Below, one piece after another: positions 24,825-26,894 of a stretch of 26,894 bases of DNA (its first letter is position 1; each line of letters begins with the position of its first letter). Source of the DNA: a virus; IMG/VR virus record IMGVR_UViG_3300021092_000170, positions 1-26,894 of that record. The stretch is one strand, 5' to 3'. The notes under the pieces were generated by a model. It ran no database searches. It saw nothing but the letters and a program-made list of their open reading frames with translations, and was not told the DNA's origin. The translations under genes and the position numbers were made by a program.

Positions 24825-26576
24825 ATGGAAAAAGAATACGTAGTCACATTAAAAAATTATGATGATTTAGATTCTTTTTATGATGAAATGGAAACACAGG
24901 GAAATTGTTTTCCTCATAGAGTTCCAGAAAGAGAAATTGCATGTGTTAATAAAAGACCTATTAGTAGAAATACACATTACTTATTGACTGACGAAGAAGC
25001 AGAAACTTTGAGAAAGGATAGAAGAGTTCTTGCAGTAGAACTTCTTCCATCAGAACTTGGATTAGTACCTACTCCATATCGAACTCAATCTGCAACTTTT
25101 CAAAAAAGTTCTACAATTACGAGCACTGAAAAAAATTGGGGATTGCGTAGATGTATTGGAGCACTTGGACAACCATTAAGTATTAATAAATGGGCATTTC
25201 CTGTTCCTACTGGAGGATCTAGCACATCATTTGCAACTATAAAAACTACAAGTTCTGGAAAAAATGTAGATGTAGTCATTGTAGATTCTCACATTAATCC
25301 CCTTCATCCAGAGTTTGCTGTAAATGTTGATGGTACTGGAGGAACTAGAGTCAATCAATTTAATTGGTTCCAATACAGTTCTGCACTAGGTTATACAAGT
25401 AGTGGTTCTTACAGCTATGCAAATGTATCTTCCAATCATGGAACTCATGTTGCAGGAACTGTAGCAGGAAACACACAAGGTTGGGCAGGAGATGCAAATA
25501 TTTACAATATGGAATTTGATTATGCTGGGGCAGTTTCAGGAGCTCCAGCTGCTGGTCAAATTACAACAACTGATTGGCCTTTATATATTTTTGATTACTT
25601 GCGTTATTTTCATAAAAATAAACCAATTAATGCCACAACAGGAAGAAGAAATCCAACAATTACTAATCACAGTTGGGGATATATGATAACAACTCCTATT
25701 AATTTAAGTAGCATTTCCTCTGTAACTTATAGAGGAGTGACTAAAACTGTTACTGGAACTAATCCTCAAAGAAAGACAACATTAGAAGCAAATGGAGTTC
25801 CAGTTCCAACAGGAACATCTCTCCTTAATACTCCTCAAAGATATCCAGCTTTGGATGCAGATATTCAAGATGCCATAAATGATGGTGTGGTAGTTATTGG
25901 GGCAGCAGGAAACAGTCGTTGGAAAATTGATGTTCCTGGAGGAACTGATTATAATAATAGTGTTACAACAACCGGAGGTTCTATAATTTATCATTCTCAA
26001 GGAAGCTCTCCAGGGGCTGCTAATAATGTAATTTGTGTAGGATCACTGGGAACTGATCCAGATTTAGAACAAAAATCAGATTTTAGTAATTGTGGACCAA
26101 GAGTTAATGTATATGCACCTGGATCTAATATAATTTCATCAGTTTATAATTCATCAGCAGCATCTGAATTTAGTATTACATTAGCAAATGATCCCAGAAA
26201 TGCTTCTTTTAGGATAGGATCTATTTCAGGAACCAGCATGGCTAGTCCTCAAGTTGCTGGTGCTATAGCATGTTTAGCAGAGCAATATCCAAGAATTAAT
26301 AATTCATTTGTTTTGAAATATTTGACAGAAAATTCTCAACCAGCAGTTTATCAAGGAGTTGGGATTAACACTTCACCTTACAGAAATACTCAAGGATCTC
26401 CAAATAGACTTTTAGTTTATAAAGAAGAAAGATTAATTCCAGAGTCTATAAAATCTTTCACTTTAGATCCATATGGTTCTGTAATAACTCAACCAAGAGA
26501 TAGATTTAATACAAGAAGCTCATCTACATTAAAATATCCAAGAAGAAACGTTAGTTTTTCTAAAATATCTGAGTAA
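24825..26576 (+). CDS. subtilisin-family (S8) serine protease with I9-like propeptide
   Basis: This 583-aa protein carries the full S8 catalytic set: Asp154 (VDVVIVDSHINPLHPEF), His205 (HGTHVAGT), oxyanion Asn363 (VVVIGAAGNS) and Ser471 (GTSMASPQVAGA). The Asp motif reads D-S-H rather than the usual D-T/S-G. Residues ~4–75 resemble an inhibitor I9 propeptide: a YVVTLKNYDDLDSFYDEM strand–helix, then HYLLTDEEAETLRKDRRVLA leading into the VELLP end strand. NWGLRR near 104 is the usual start of the mature domain. No signal peptide is visible, so it probably acts in the infected cell or as a virion part. The basic, Ser-rich last ~50 residues could anchor it. It starts one base after the collagen-like gene. 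Substrate is unknown; fibre processing, virion maturation or attack on host surface protein are all possible. Confidence 0.9.
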   Translation: MEKEYVVTLKNYDDLDSFYDEMETQGNCFPHRVPEREIACVNKRPISRNTHYLLTDEEAETLRKDRRVLAVELLPSELGLVPTPYRTQSATFQKSSTITSTEKNWGLRRCIGALGQPLSINKWAFPVPTGGSSTSFATIKTTSSGKNVDVVIVDSHINPLHPEFAVNVDGTGGTRVNQFNWFQYSSALGYTSSGSYSYANVSSNHGTHVAGTVAGNTQGWAGDANIYNMEFDYAGAVSGAPAAGQITTTDWPLYIFDYLRYFHKNKPINATTGRRNPTITNHSWGYMITTPINLSSISSVTYRGVTKTVTGTNPQRKTTLEANGVPVPTGTSLLNTPQRYPALDADIQDAINDGVVVIGAAGNSRWKIDVPGGTDYNNSVTTTGGSIIYHSQGSSPGAANNVICVGSLGTDPDLEQKSDFSNCGPRVNVYAPGSNIISSVYNSSAASEFSITLANDPRNASFRIGSISGTSMASPQVAGAIACLAEQYPRINNSFVLKYLTENSQPAVYQGVGINTSPYRNTQGSPNRLLVYKEERLIPESIKSFTLDPYGSVITQPRDRFNTRSSSTLKYPRRNVSFSKISE

Positions 26577-26580
26577 ATTT

Positions 26581-26588
26581 AATAAATA
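26581..26588 (+). promoter_or_regulatory. T4-type late promoter candidate (AATAAATA) before gene 15
   Basis: An exact AATAAATA lies four bases after the protease stop and ends 20 bases before the gene 15 ATG. The 32-base gap is almost pure A+T, with no Shine–Dalgarno and no hairpin terminator. Confidence 0.6.
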
Positions 26589-26608
26589 TAAAATAAACAA
26601 AAATAATT

Positions 26609-26894
26609 ATGTTTGGGCATTATTTTTATCATAAGTCAATACAGAAAACTGTAACTGCATTTGGCACATTATTCAATAATATCCAAATCAGACATTTTAA
26701 TGATGCAGGAGAACCTATTTCTGTATTGAAAGTTCCCCTTGCTTATGGTCCAACACAAAAGTTTTTGGCAAGAGTTAATCAGCAACCTGCAGGTGATAGA
26801 AAGGTTGCTATTACGCTTCCCAGAATGTCATTTGAAATGACGTCTATTGATTATGATTCTCAAAGAAAATCATCAGTCATACAGACATTTTCTT
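26609..26894 (+). CDS. 15: gp15-like tail completion / sheath terminator protein (5' part)
   Basis: The frame from ATG 26609 is open to the end of the window (95 codons). It begins MFGHYFYHKSIQKTVTAFG and continues LFNNIQIRH … VLKVPLAYGPTQKFLARVN … VAITLPRMSFEMTSIDYD, which parallels T4 gp15 (MFGYFYN…, GDLFSNIQI, ILPRINLHL). T4 gp15 is 272 aa, so about a third is present. It caps the tail tube and sheath and binds the gp13/gp14 neck. In T4, gene 15 follows gene 14 directly; here the collagen-like and protease genes are inserted between them. Truncated only by the window edge. Confidence 0.9.
   Translation, partial: MFGHYFYHKSIQKTVTAFGTLFNNIQIRHFNDAGEPISVLKVPLAYGPTQKFLARVNQQPAGDRKVAITLPRMSFEMTSIDYDSQRKSSVIQTFS

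Noticed and set aside
25492-25686. 64-codon + strand frame inside the protease gene
   Set aside because: Out of frame with a protease that has all catalytic motifs before and after this stretch; no ribosome site.
1-26894. tRNA genes, insertion sequences, integrase or attachment sites
   Set aside because: I saw no cloverleaf-type sequence, transposase or terminal inverted repeats; the + strand is almost fully occupied by structural genes.

Overview
The window is a late structural-gene block of a T4-like marine myovirus, most likely a cyanophage (Kyanoviridae-type) or a pelagiphage-type relative. The evidence is the T4 gene order 25–6–(7 position)–8–(9–12 position)–13–14–15, with protein signatures typical of marine T4-like phages: a DUF4815 protein, a YHYH-like domain in a giant wedge-position protein, and 'GIST' and 'GYGY' beta repeats. 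The DNA is AT-rich, with heavy use of TTA and AGA codons. Every supported gene is on the + strand, packing is very tight, and no gene-free stretch exceeds about 40 bases. The host cannot be decided from this window.

Layout. Bases 1–90 hold the end of an unidentified upstream gene. Bases 119–13420 are one coupled group: gp25 and gp6 (baseplate wedge), then two large repeat-rich structural proteins (2752 and 912 aa) where T4 has gp7. Bases 13448–21848 hold gp8, a 2152-aa DUF4815 protein where T4 has gp9–gp12, and two small overlapping ORFs (75 and 58 aa; the second is described here from the raw sequence). Bases 21870–24069 hold the neck proteins gp13 and gp14. Bases 24107–26576 are an accessory pair with no counterpart in the T4 neck cluster: a collagen-like fibre protein and a subtilisin-family (S8) protease with a complete catalytic set and an I9-like propeptide. 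At 26609 gp15 (tail completion) begins and runs off the window.

Regulation. Four of the five gaps of about 18 bases or more carry an exact AATAAATA, one base from the T4 late consensus TATAAATA, ending 20–25 bases before the next start codon. The fifth has TCTAAATA. Within the groups, genes are joined by 1-base gaps or by TAATG overlaps. This suggests short late transcription units with brief leaders; I see no hairpin terminators.

How the genes work together. All identifiable products build the baseplate (25, 6, 8, probably the three giants) or the neck and tail end (13, 14, 15). A small set of beta-rich repeat modules recurs across the two wedge-position giants, gp8, the DUF4815 protein and gp14, so even core T4 proteins are enlarged by the same parts. 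The strongest candidate for something undescribed is the promoter-headed collagen fibre plus zymogen-type protease pair between genes 14 and 15.
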